Positions 39,188 through 47,390 of a stretch of DNA of 64,000 nucleotides are shown here, one piece after another. The position numbers and the translations under genes were made by a program. The stretch lies in the NCBI GenBank assembly GCA_964632305.1, contig CAZWBR010000018.1, forward strand, positions 1 through 64,000, in the 5' to 3' direction. How positions within the stretch are numbered: position 1 is the first letter of the stretch; each line of letters opens with the position of its first letter. This DNA comes from CAZWBR01 sp964632305. GTDB taxonomy: Bacteria; Bacteroidota; Bacteroidia; Bacteroidales; Prolixibacteraceae. Under the pieces are notes generated by a model. The model saw only the letters and a list, made by a program, of their open reading frames with translations, was not told where the DNA came from and ran no database searches.

Positions 39188-39477
39188 TAAACGTAGTTTA
39201 CCTGGTTTAGGATTCCTTCTCTAATTTGCTCTTTTAGGGCGTTTTTGGTAACCAAATCGATCTTCTTGTTAAAGACCTTTTCCAGGTACATTTCCAAGGT
39301 GAAAAACTTCCATCCGATTGGTTTTTCAAGTTCGACAAGGATGTCGATGTCGCTTTCCTCTGTACAGGAATCATCGGCGTAGGAACCGAATATTCCTATC
39401 TCCTTTACCGCATAGTCTTTGCGAAGTAATGGCTTCAGCTCCTTTAGTTTTGAAAGTATTTCAATCCTTGTCATCAT
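39187..39477 (-). CDS. mntA: MntA-like nucleotidyltransferase antitoxin
   Basis: This 96-residue minimal nucleotidyltransferase has the GSX10DXD motif: Gly31-Ser32 in GIFGSYADD and Asp43/Asp45 in ESDIDILVEL, plus the later KIDLVTKNAL. In studied systems MntA adenylylates a tyrosine of HepT and thereby neutralises it. It appears intact while its partner hepT downstream carries a nonsense codon. The start may be either of two adjacent ATGs. The pair is small and accessory in an otherwise core region. Confidence 0.9.
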   Translation of the reverse strand: MMTRIEILSKLKELKPLLRKDYAVKEIGIFGSYADDSCTEESDIDILVELEKPIGWKFFTLEMYLEKVFNKKIDLVTKNALKEQIREGILNQVNYV

Positions 39478-39582
39478 ACTTCAAATATAATCATTTTCTG
39501 TTTATATTCATAAACGGTCTCATTTTGCCAAGCCGAAGGATAGTAACACAGATAAGGAATTGTTAGATTTTGGGGCATTTGG

Positions 39583-39626
39583 GCAAAAGAAATCGGGACA
39601 GACGATCGAATCGTCTGCCCCGATTG
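39583..39626 (-). terminator. Terminator of clpX
   Basis: A long stem of about 17 pairs (AATCGGGACAGACGAT against ATCGTCTGCCCCGATT) lies just after the clpX stop, followed on the minus strand by TTCTTTTG. Confidence 0.8.
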
Positions 39627-39648
39627 GGTATAGGATTTTATTTCACGC

Positions 39649-40872
39649 TTAGCTGGCCTGAAGACGGATGGCGTTGACACGATCGATCTTCTCCTTGGCA
39701 AACTCTGGGGTGATAATCAATTCTTTATCGTCGTTCGAATGCATCTCGAACATCACGTCGATCATCACTGTTTCGCAGAGGGCACGCAGACCGCGGGCGC
39801 CGAGCTTGTATTCCACCGCCTTGTCGACGATCAGGTCGAGGGTGACATCGGGGAAGATCAGCTTGATGCCGTCCATCTGGAACAGCTTCACATACTGTTT
39901 GATGATCGAGTTCTTCGGCTCGGTGAGGATGCGGCGGAGCGCGTCGCGTTCGAGCGGAACAAGATAGGTGAGGATGGGCAGACGGCCGACGATCTCGGGG
40001 ATCAGTCCGAAGGCGCGCAGATCCTGCGGGGCGATATACTGCAACAGGTTGTCGCGGTCGATCTTGCCGCTTTCGAGGCTGGCCTTGTAACCTACCACCT
40101 TGGTGTTCAGGCGGTGACCGATCTTGCGTTCGATGCCTTCGAAAGCTCCACCGCAAATGAAGAGGATATTCTTGGTATCGACGGGAATCATCTTCTGTTC
40201 GGGGTGTTTACGGCCACCTTGCGGCGGTACGTTGACGACCGATCCTTCGAGCAGCTTCAGCAGACCCTGCTGTACCCCTTCGCCGGAGACGTCGCGGGTG
40301 ATGGAAGGATTATCGCCTTTACGGGCAATCTTATCGATTTCATCGATGAAGACGATGCCGCGTTCGGCCGCTTCGACATTATAATCGGCCACCTGTAACA
40401 GGCGGGTCAGCAAGCTTTCGATGTCTTCGCCCACGTAGCCGGCCTCGGTGAGTACCGTGGCATCGACGATGGTGAAGGGGACATGGAGCAAACGGGCAAT
40501 GGTTTTGGCCAATAAGGTCTTCCCGGTCCCGGTAGGACCTACCAGGATGATATTTGATTTTTCGATTTCGGTTCCATCATCTTCCACCCGCTGATTCAAC
40601 CTCTTGTAATGGTTGTAAACGGCTACGGCGAGCACTTTTTTGGCGTCGTCCTGACCGATTACATACTGGTCGAGGAATTCTTTGATCTCTTTCGGTTTCT
40701 TTAGTTCGATACCGGCGAGATCGAAATGATCGTTCTTTTTAAACTCCTCTTCCACTATGGCATGGGCCTGTTCAATACAGTTCTCGCAGATATGGCCTTC
40801 CATGCCGGCGATAAGCAGTTGAACATCCTTTTTTTCCCTGCCGCAAAAGGAGCATCTATCCATCTTCTTCAT
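39649..40872 (-). CDS. clpX: ClpX, ATP-dependent unfoldase of ClpXP
   Basis: This 407-residue AAA+ protein unfolds substrates and feeds them to ClpP. The N-terminal zinc finger has Cys7, Cys10, Cys29 and Cys32 (CSFCGREKK, CENCIEQ). Walker A is GPTGTGKTLLAKT, Walker B IVFIDEIDK, and the sensor and pore region follow the family. The IGF-type loop for ClpP docking is present as VIGQDD-to-ARGL architecture typical of ClpX. It is the third gene of tig-clpP-clpX, 41 bases after clpP. Confidence 0.97.
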   Translation of the reverse strand: MKKMDRCSFCGREKKDVQLLIAGMEGHICENCIEQAHAIVEEEFKKNDHFDLAGIELKKPKEIKEFLDQYVIGQDDAKKVLAVAVYNHYKRLNQRVEDDGTEIEKSNIILVGPTGTGKTLLAKTIARLLHVPFTIVDATVLTEAGYVGEDIESLLTRLLQVADYNVEAAERGIVFIDEIDKIARKGDNPSITRDVSGEGVQQGLLKLLEGSVVNVPPQGGRKHPEQKMIPVDTKNILFICGGAFEGIERKIGHRLNTKVVGYKASLESGKIDRDNLLQYIAPQDLRAFGLIPEIVGRLPILTYLVPLERDALRRILTEPKNSIIKQYVKLFQMDGIKLIFPDVTLDLIVDKAVEYKLGARGLRALCETVMIDVMFEMHSNDDKELIITPEFAKEKIDRVNAIRLQAS

Positions 40873-40913
40873 TCTTCTTTTTACAAGTTATTTCGCGGGG
40901 ACACAATTCCCGT

Positions 40914-41594
40914 TTATTTTTTTACACGGAACAGGATGTCGTCGATCATTCCGTATTCTTTGGCCTCTTCGGAGGTCATCCAGTAATCGCGGTCGGAATC
41001 TTTTTCCACTTTTTCGTAGGGCTGACCCGAATGGCTGGCGATGATCTCATAGAGTTCGCGTTTCATCTTCTGGATCTCCCTTGCGGTGATCTCGATGTCG
41101 GAAGCCTGACCCTGAGCGCCGCCCATGGGTTGGTGGATCATGATGCGGGCGTGTTTCAGCGCCGAGCGTTTGCCCTTTGTTCCGGCTGTCATCAGCACGG
41201 CAGCCATCGAGGCGGCCATACCGGTACAGATGGTGGCAATATCGCAGTTGATGTATTGCATCGTATCGTAGATCCCTAATCCGGCATAGACCGAGCCCCC
41301 CGGTGAGTTGAAATAGATCTGGATATCCTTGCCCGGATCGGAGGATTCGAGGAACAGGAGCTGGGCCTGGATGATGTTGGCCACGTAATCGTCGATCGGG
41401 AGGCCGAGGAAGATGATACGGTCCATCATCAGCCGCGAGAAGACATCCATCTGGGCGATGTTCAGTTGTCGCTCTTCGATGATCGTCGGGGAGATATAAC
41501 TGGAGTTGATCGAGTTGTATTGATGAAGGGTCAGGCTGCTGATCCCCATATGCTTGATGGCATATTTTTTAAATTCGTCGCTTTTCATATCCAT
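40914..41594 (-). CDS. clpP: ClpP protease subunit
   Basis: This 226-residue serine protease forms the degradation chamber of ClpXP. The catalytic Ser is S129 in GMAASMAAVL and His is H154 in RIMIHQPMGG; the Asp follows in EKDSDRDYWMTSEEA. The residue after SM is Ala and not Gly, which I believe is common in this phylum. An N-terminal extension of about 30 residues precedes the mature part. It is placed between tig and clpX in the same direction. Confidence 0.97.
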   Translation of the reverse strand: MDMKSDEFKKYAIKHMGISSLTLHQYNSINSSYISPTIIEERQLNIAQMDVFSRLMMDRIIFLGLPIDDYVANIIQAQLLFLESSDPGKDIQIYFNSPGGSVYAGLGIYDTMQYINCDIATICTGMAASMAAVLMTAGTKGKRSALKHARIMIHQPMGGAQGQASDIEITAREIQKMKRELYEIIASHSGQPYEKVEKDSDRDYWMTSEEAKEYGMIDDILFRVKK

Positions 41595-41607
41595 AGTCTT
41601 TTGTATT

Positions 41608-41682
41608 AAAATAAAAAACTTTGTGGTGACAAACCGTCAGCCGATGAATTAGTATCAGGCAAACGGTTTGATCCACAAAGTT
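41608..41682 (-). terminator. Long hairpin between tig and clpP
   Basis: ACTTTGTGG plus AAACCGT on one side pair with ACGGTTT plus CCACAAAGT on the other, across about 25 bases. On the minus strand the stem is followed by TTTTTTATTTT, an intrinsic terminator layout placed inside the tig-clpP-clpX gene run, so it may uncouple clpPX from tig. Confidence 0.75.
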
Positions 41683-41714
41683 ATAAAAATCCGGCGATTA
41701 TTGTTAATGGTGGA

Positions 41715-43070
41715 TTATTTTTCGAAAAGGTCGTCGAATTCTTTCTGAGAAACCGCTTTAATATCGAGACCGGTCTTTTCTTTCAACAGTTCCAGCACTT
41801 TGTCTTCGGTTTTCTTTTCGATCATGCGGTGTTTTTCCTCATCGTTTTTGAGGATCGACTGGGCATAATTGTCGAGATATTCGTCCGGGACATTGAACAT
41901 ACCATACTGACGGAACTGCATCACGGCCATTTCGCGGGCCATGGCGGTTACATCTTCCTGGTTGATTTTGATCTCGTTCTCTTTGGCTAATTTGTTCTTA
42001 ACCAGGGTCCATTCCAGGTCTTTGCGGAAATGGTCGAACTCTTCGTCGATCTGTTCGCGGGTTACTTTCTCGTTGGTTTCGACCAGCCAGCGTTTCAGGA
42101 ATTCAACCGGAAGTTCCATGGCAACCTGATCGGTAATGATCTTTTTGGTATCGATCATGAAACGGTATTCGCTTGAATATTTCAGGTTGGCTTTCAGTTC
42201 TTCGGCGATTTTTTCGCGGAACTGTTCGACTGTGGTTATTTCGCTTTCGTCGCCGTAAACTTTCTTGAAGAGTTCTTCGTTCAGTTCTGCCGGAACAAAG
42301 GTGTTGATTTTGTTGATGGTAAAGCTGAATTCAGCATCGAGGGTTTCGAGCTGTTCGTGGCTGATCTTTAAAAGATTGTGGATGTAGTGTTCGTTGGAGA
42401 AGGCGGTTTTGGGGTTGAATTTAACCACATCGCCTGCTTTTTTACCAATGAACAGTGCTTTTACTGCTTCATCGCTGATCAATTGAACAGAGAGTTGGGC
42501 GTTTTCGGTTTTCACTCCGTTAGCCACCACATTGCCTTCGGCATCGAGCTGGGCGAAATCACCGTTGGCAATCTCTTTTTCGCCGATGATGTCGGCATCG
42601 ATGTTTTGTCCGAAACGGTTCTGGTAGGCTTCTACCTGGTTGGTGACCGACTGCTCGTCAACGATAATTTCGTAGTAGGGCAGTTTGCCTGTTTTGGCAA
42701 AGTCAATAGTGATGGCAGGGCTGAAACCAAGATCGAAAACGAATTCGAAAGATTCATCGTTATCGAAGTCGATATTTTTCTGCTCGGTGGTATTAGGAAG
42801 GGGTTCGCCAAGGATATCAAGTTTTTCGTCCATGATATATTTGGTCAGTTCGCGGCCCAGGATTTTGTTGATCTCTTCGGCCAGGACGGCTTTACCGTAC
42901 ATTTTTTTGATCAGGCCAGCAGGAACCATTCCTTTGCGGAAGCCGGGCATATTGGCTTTTTTGCGGTAATCTTTCAGTGTTTCATTTACGGCAGCTTCGT
43001 AATCGGGCTTTTCGATGGTCAGCCTGACTACAGCATTCAATTCGTCGATGTTTGTTTTTGAGATATTCAT
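41715..43070 (-). CDS. tig: Trigger factor chaperone
   Basis: This 451-residue ribosome-bound chaperone folds nascent chains. The N-terminal ribosome-binding segment contains MPGFRKGMVPAGLIKKMYG, the counterpart of the GFRxGxxP signature. The central PPIase-like domain is diverged, as is usual in Bacteroidota, and the C-terminal helical arms follow. It is upstream of clpP and clpX in the common order tig-clpP-clpX. Confidence 0.96.
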   Translation of the reverse strand: MNISKTNIDELNAVVRLTIEKPDYEAAVNETLKDYRKKANMPGFRKGMVPAGLIKKMYGKAVLAEEINKILGRELTKYIMDEKLDILGEPLPNTTEQKNIDFDNDESFEFVFDLGFSPAITIDFAKTGKLPYYEIIVDEQSVTNQVEAYQNRFGQNIDADIIGEKEIANGDFAQLDAEGNVVANGVKTENAQLSVQLISDEAVKALFIGKKAGDVVKFNPKTAFSNEHYIHNLLKISHEQLETLDAEFSFTINKINTFVPAELNEELFKKVYGDESEITTVEQFREKIAEELKANLKYSSEYRFMIDTKKIITDQVAMELPVEFLKRWLVETNEKVTREQIDEEFDHFRKDLEWTLVKNKLAKENEIKINQEDVTAMAREMAVMQFRQYGMFNVPDEYLDNYAQSILKNDEEKHRMIEKKTEDKVLELLKEKTGLDIKAVSQKEFDDLFEK

Positions 43071-43141
43071 GTCTGTTTACTTGTATGATCCGTAATATAA
43101 CCTCTCGGAAATCGGTGTTCCTAAAGACCCGATCACTACCT

Positions 43142-43185
43142 TTAAAAAAACCGCCCTGATTTTCCATTAAAGGAAAGAGGCGGTC
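43142..43185 (-). terminator. Terminator of tRNA-Leu
   Basis: ACCGCC..TTTCC pairs with GGAAAG..GGCGGT around ATTAAA-type loop; on the minus strand GGTTTTTTTAAA follows. It lies 16 bases after the tRNA 3' end. Confidence 0.85.
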
Positions 43186-43200
43186 TTAATGGTCTTACAG

Positions 43201-43282
43201 TGCGGACGAAGGGACTCGAACCCCCACGCCTCTCGGCACCAGATCCTAAGTCTGGCACGGCTACCAATTACGCCACGTCCGC
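43201..43282 (-). tRNA. tRNA-Leu (anticodon TAG)
   Basis: An 82-nt tRNA on the minus strand has acceptor stem GCGGACG / CGTCCGC with discriminator A, a long variable arm as expected for leucine, anticodon stem CCAGA / TCTGG and loop CTTAGGA, giving anticodon TAG (plus-strand 43246-43248). The T-loop is GTTCGAG. CCA is not encoded. Confidence 0.95.
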
Positions 43283-43295
43283 ATTTTTCGAGCTG

Positions 43296-43323
43296 CAAAT
43301 ATAGTGATTTTTTTGATCTGCAA
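43296..43323 (-). promoter_or_regulatory. Promoter of tRNA-Leu
   Basis: On the minus strand TTG (43323-43321) and TATATTTG (43303-43296) are 17 bases apart, close to the Bacteroidota -33/-7 arrangement. The tRNA starts 13 bases after the box. Confidence 0.6.
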
Positions 43324-43347
43324 AAAATTGTTGAAAAAAACGCCGCA

Positions 43348-44118
43348 TTATTTGGTATTTACTTCATTACCAGCGACTGGCCTGTTGGCTGAAGGCCTTC
43401 GTAGTTCGAAATTTTGTCCCAGATAGAGTCGGCGGACCTCCTCGTTGGCGGCCAGTTCTTCGGCGGTTCCGCTGTTAAGGATTCTGCCGTCGTAGAGAAG
43501 GTACGATCGGTCGGTGATAGAGAGGGTCTCGTGAACGTTGTGGTCGGTGATCAGGATCCCGATATTTTTCTCTTTCAGTTTATAGACGATCTGTTGAATA
43601 TCTTCGACGGCGATAGGGTCGACCCCGGCAAAAGGTTCATCGAGCAGGATGAAGGAGGGGTTGATGGCCAGGCAGCGGGCAATCTCGGTGCGGCGGCGCT
43701 CACCCCCGGATAGCTGGATCCCCAGGCTTTTACGGACACGCTGTAAACCAAATTCGTTGAGCAGCGATTCCAGGTTTTCCTGCTGGTATTCTTTCGGGAA
43801 AGGGGTCATCTCGAGAATGGAACGGATGTTGTCCTCGACGCTCATCTGGCGGAAGACCGAGGCTTCCTGGGCCAGATATCCAATGCCGAGCTGGGCCCGT
43901 TTATAGACGGGGTAGGTGGTGATGTCGGTCTCATCGAGAAAGATTTTACCCCCATCGGCTTTAATCAGACCAACGATCATATAAAAGGAAGTAGTCTTTC
44001 CTGCGCCATTGGGGCCAAGCAGCCCGACAATTTCGCCTTGTTTGAGTTCCAGTGAGACACCTTTTACAACAGTGCGTTTGCGGTATTTTTTGACGATCTC
44101 TTCTGCCCTGAGCTTCAT
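43348..44118 (-). CDS. lptB: LPS export ABC transporter ATPase LptB
   Basis: This 256-residue ATPase powers lipopolysaccharide extraction by LptB2FG. Walker A is GPNGAGKT at residues 35-42, the Q-loop is GIGYLAQEASVFRQMSV, the signature LSGGERRRTEIARCL, Walker B FILLDEPFAGVDP, and the H-loop ITDHNVHETL, all of the LptB type. A C-terminal extension (NFELRRPSANRPVAGNEVNTK) is longer than in E. coli. It follows tatC after 33 bases. The lptF/G partners are not in the window. Confidence 0.95.
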   Translation of the reverse strand: MKLRAEEIVKKYRKRTVVKGVSLELKQGEIVGLLGPNGAGKTTSFYMIVGLIKADGGKIFLDETDITTYPVYKRAQLGIGYLAQEASVFRQMSVEDNIRSILEMTPFPKEYQQENLESLLNEFGLQRVRKSLGIQLSGGERRRTEIARCLAINPSFILLDEPFAGVDPIAVEDIQQIVYKLKEKNIGILITDHNVHETLSITDRSYLLYDGRILNSGTAEELAANEEVRRLYLGQNFELRRPSANRPVAGNEVNTK

Positions 44119-44151
44119 AATCGATGATTTTTTTCGTTTATCCGTTATAAT

Positions 44152-45000
44152 TTATGCTTCCAGCACCTCTTCCTTGTCGCGGTTCTTTTCGATTCGTTTA
44201 GAGATGACGATCCCTAGTTCGTAAAGAAAAGCCAAGGGCAGGGTGACGAGCAACATGCTGAAAATGTCGGGCGGGGTAATGATTGCGGCCAGCAACATCA
44301 GGATAATAATGGCATGTTTCCGGTAGGTGATCAGAAAGGTAGAACTGATCAGTCCAACTTTACTCAGGAAATAAATGACGATCGGTAATTCAAAGATGAT
44401 TCCGCTACCCAGTACCACCGAGGCAATTGAACTGATATAAGAGTTGAGATTGATCTCGTTGACCACCTGTTCGCTGACCTGGTAGCTTCCGAAGAAGTGG
44501 GTGGTCAGTGGCACCACCAGGAAATAGCCGAACATCACGCCCAGGAAAAAGAGCAGGGAGCTGAAGAATACGGCTCCGGTGGCATGTTTCCTTTCTTTCT
44601 CGTAGAGCGCTGGCTTGATAAAGCGCCAGAACTCCCAGAAGATATAGGGTATGGCGATGATGATCCCTCCGACAAGGGCCATGGTAAGATGCGTGGTGAA
44701 CTGGCCGGAGAGATTAATGTTGATTAACTCGAAAGGTTTGGTGTTGATGGCCAACTCCGGGGAATTGAGCTGCCAGGCCAACCAGGCAAAGGCCCGGTTG
44801 GTGATGAAATCCGGGTTCTTGGGTTTAAGGATGATGGCGTCGAAAACAAAGCGGTAGTTGATAAAAACGAGGATGGCACAGATCACGATAGAGGCTGAGG
44901 CCCGGACCAGATGCCAGCGCAGCTCTTCCAGGTGTTCGAGAAATGACATCTCATCTTGTTTTTCGTCCGTTTTTTTATCTTTATTCTTATTAATTGACAT
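44152..45000 (-). CDS. tatC: Twin-arginine translocase subunit TatC
   Basis: This 282-residue inner-membrane protein has six helices and recognises the twin-arginine signal of folded exported proteins. The N-terminal motif MSFLEHLEELRWHLVRA, the conserved Glu region and IPYIFWEFWRFIKPALYEKER are typical. TatA/B genes are not in the window. A likely client, the DUF362 protein, is at 61973. It is co-directional with lptB. Confidence 0.95.
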   Translation of the reverse strand: MSINKNKDKKTDEKQDEMSFLEHLEELRWHLVRASASIVICAILVFINYRFVFDAIILKPKNPDFITNRAFAWLAWQLNSPELAINTKPFELININLSGQFTTHLTMALVGGIIIAIPYIFWEFWRFIKPALYEKERKHATGAVFFSSLLFFLGVMFGYFLVVPLTTHFFGSYQVSEQVVNEINLNSYISSIASVVLGSGIIFELPIVIYFLSKVGLISSTFLITYRKHAIIILMLLAAIITPPDIFSMLLVTLPLAFLYELGIVISKRIEKNRDKEEVLEA

Positions 45001-45046
45001 CCTCTGAATTTTAACCGGATTTGAAGCTTAACGAAAAATTCCAGTG

Positions 45047-45054
45047 CAAATATA
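45047..45054 (-). promoter_or_regulatory. -7 promoter box of tatC-lptB
   Basis: TATATTTG on the minus strand matches TAnnTTTG and lies about 46 bases before the tatC start. Confidence 0.5.
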
Positions 45055-45199
45055 CAATTCTTTGCCCCATTTCATTAATTTCAGGGAATTGAGAGAGGCC
45101 AAATGTTAAATTTTCATGATATCTTGTCCTGATGTTGTAGACGGATTATTATTTAATACCTTAGTGTTGCAAAAAGAAAAAGAAGGGTGAATTAAAAAG

Positions 45200-47386
45200 A
45201 TGAGTACAGAGGATAGTAAAACATTGACTGCCGAACTTCAGAAATATTTCGGGTTCGATAGATTTAAAGGACAACAGGAAGAGGTTATCCGGAGTGTTCT
45301 GAACGGGAAAGATACTTTTGTGTTGATGCCTACCGGTGGTGGAAAATCCCTGTGTTATCAGTTGCCTGCATTATTGCAGGAAGGAACCGCTATTATTATA
45401 TCCCCATTGATTGCCTTGATGAAGAATCAGGTTGATTCTATTCGGAGTTTCAGTGTCCATGATGGTGTTGCACATTTTCTTAACTCGTCTTTAACCAAGA
45501 GCGCCATTCAGAAAGTAAAGGAAGATATAGGGCGAGGGCAGACAAAGTTGTTGTATGTTGCTCCGGAATCGCTGACCAAGCTGGAGAATATTGATTTTTT
45601 AAAGACGATCAAGATCTCATTTTATGCCATCGACGAAGCGCACTGTATCTCGGAATGGGGACATGACTTCAGGCCTGAATACCGTCGGATCCGTCCTATT
45701 GTCAATGAAATAGGGGTAGCCCCAATCATGGCCCTAACGGCAACGGCCACTCCGAAGGTTCAGCACGATATTCAGAAAAACCTTGGGATGCTGAATGCCA
45801 ATGTATTCAAATCATCTTTTAATAGACCAAATCTGTATTATGAAGTAAAGCCTAAAATAAAGGCTAAGGATCAGATCATTCGTTTTATAAAAAATAATCC
45901 CGGGAAATCGGGGATCATCTATTGTCTGAGCCGGAAGAAAGTGGAGGAGATCACCGAATTGTTGCAGGTCAACGGCATTCGGGCCTTGGCCTACCATGCC
46001 GGCATGGATTCAGCTACCCGATCGAACAATCAGGATAAATTTTTGATGGAGGAGGTCGATGTAATTGTTGCGACCATTGCTTTCGGGATGGGTATTGATA
46101 AGCCGGATGTCCGGTTTGTCATTCATTATGATGTTCCGAAATCACTTGAAGGCTATTACCAGGAGACTGGCCGGGCAGGCCGTGATGGAGGTGAGGGGCG
46201 ATGCATCACTTTCTATTCATATAAGGATATTCAGAAACTGGAGAAGTTTATGCAGGGCAAACCGGTTGCGGAGCAAGAGATCGGACAACAGTTGTTGTTT
46301 GATACCGTGGCCTATGCTGAATCCTCGCTTTGTCGCCGGACAATATTACTACATTATTTTGGTGAGCAATATATAACGGAAAACTGCGGGAGCTGTGACA
46401 ATTGTCTGAATCCTCGTGAGATGATCGAAGGCCAGGATCTGGTGGTTATGGCCCTGCGTGCCGTTCTTGAAGTCAAGGAGCTTTGTAAGAGTGATCACCT
46501 GGTTAATATTCTTACCGGGAACGAAACGGCGGCTGTCAAGTCGTTTATGCACAACGATCTCGATATTTTTGGGGAAGGGGATGAGCACAAAGATAAATTG
46601 TGGAACGCAGTTTATCGTCAATGTATCATCGCCGGATTTCTGAAGAAGGATATTGAGAACTATGGTGTGCTGAAGATGACCGATGCCGGACGCGAGTTTA
46701 TTCAGAATCCTCATTCCTTTACCATCATCAAGAATCATGATTACGATTCGGAAGAGGAGGCTGAAGATATACCTCAGGGAGGTATCTCGACCGGGGATCC
46801 GGAGTTGTTCACTATCCTGAAGGATTTGCGCAAGAAGGTGGCGGCCAAACATAATTTACCTCCGTTTGTGATTTTCCAGGATCCTTCGCTTTCCGATATG
46901 TCTATTCAATACCCAACAACATTGGAAGAATTGCAGGGAATTATAGGGGTTGGCCAGGGGAAAGCACAGCGGTACGGGAAACCGTTTGCCGATTTGATTA
47001 AAAAATATGTCGAAGAGAAAGGAATTGTCCGGGCTCAGGACATGGTCGTAAGGTCAGTGGCCAACAAGTCGAAGGATAAAGTTTACATTATCCAGGGTAT
47101 CGACCGTAAGATGCCTCTCCCGGATATTGCGGAGGCAAAAGATATGGAGATGGGAGTACTGTTGAACGAGATCGAAGCCATTGTCAATGCCGGCACCAAG
47201 CTGAATATTGATTACTATATCTATGATGTGATGGATGAAGATCAGATCGACGATATTGTCACCTTCTTCCGTGAAGATGCTGAGACCGGGACCATGGAAG
47301 AAGCCATGGCTGAATTGGGCGATGATTACGAAGAAGAGGAGATTCGTTTAGTACGCATTAAGTTCCTGTCCGAGATGGGTAACTGA
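45200..47386 (+). CDS. recQ: ATP-dependent DNA helicase RecQ
   Basis: This 728-residue 3'-5' helicase acts in recombination and repair. Walker A is PTGGGKSLCYQ, motif II IDEAHCISEWGHDFRPEY, motif VI YYQETGRAGRDGGEG. The zinc-binding RQC region has CRR..C..CDNC, followed by a winged helix and an HRDC domain near residue 540 (LRKKVAAKHNLPPFVIF). A C-terminal extension of about 120 acidic residues follows. It is convergent with the large histidine kinase gene, with only 4 bases between stops. Confidence 0.96.
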   Translation: MSTEDSKTLTAELQKYFGFDRFKGQQEEVIRSVLNGKDTFVLMPTGGGKSLCYQLPALLQEGTAIIISPLIALMKNQVDSIRSFSVHDGVAHFLNSSLTKSAIQKVKEDIGRGQTKLLYVAPESLTKLENIDFLKTIKISFYAIDEAHCISEWGHDFRPEYRRIRPIVNEIGVAPIMALTATATPKVQHDIQKNLGMLNANVFKSSFNRPNLYYEVKPKIKAKDQIIRFIKNNPGKSGIIYCLSRKKVEEITELLQVNGIRALAYHAGMDSATRSNNQDKFLMEEVDVIVATIAFGMGIDKPDVRFVIHYDVPKSLEGYYQETGRAGRDGGEGRCITFYSYKDIQKLEKFMQGKPVAEQEIGQQLLFDTVAYAESSLCRRTILLHYFGEQYITENCGSCDNCLNPREMIEGQDLVVMALRAVLEVKELCKSDHLVNILTGNETAAVKSFMHNDLDIFGEGDEHKDKLWNAVYRQCIIAGFLKKDIENYGVLKMTDAGREFIQNPHSFTIIKNHDYDSEEEAEDIPQGGISTGDPELFTILKDLRKKVAAKHNLPPFVIFQDPSLSDMSIQYPTTLEELQGIIGVGQGKAQRYGKPFADLIKKYVEEKGIVRAQDMVVRSVANKSKDKVYIIQGIDRKMPLPDIAEAKDMEMGVLLNEIEAIVNAGTKLNIDYYIYDVMDEDQIDDIVTFFREDAETGTMEEAMAELGDDYEEEEIRLVRIKFLSEMGN

Positions 47387-47390
47387 TCAG

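Noticed and set aside
42378..43061. 227-codon ORF opposite tig
   Set aside because: Antisense shadow of trigger factor, Phe/Gly-rich without any recognisable motif.
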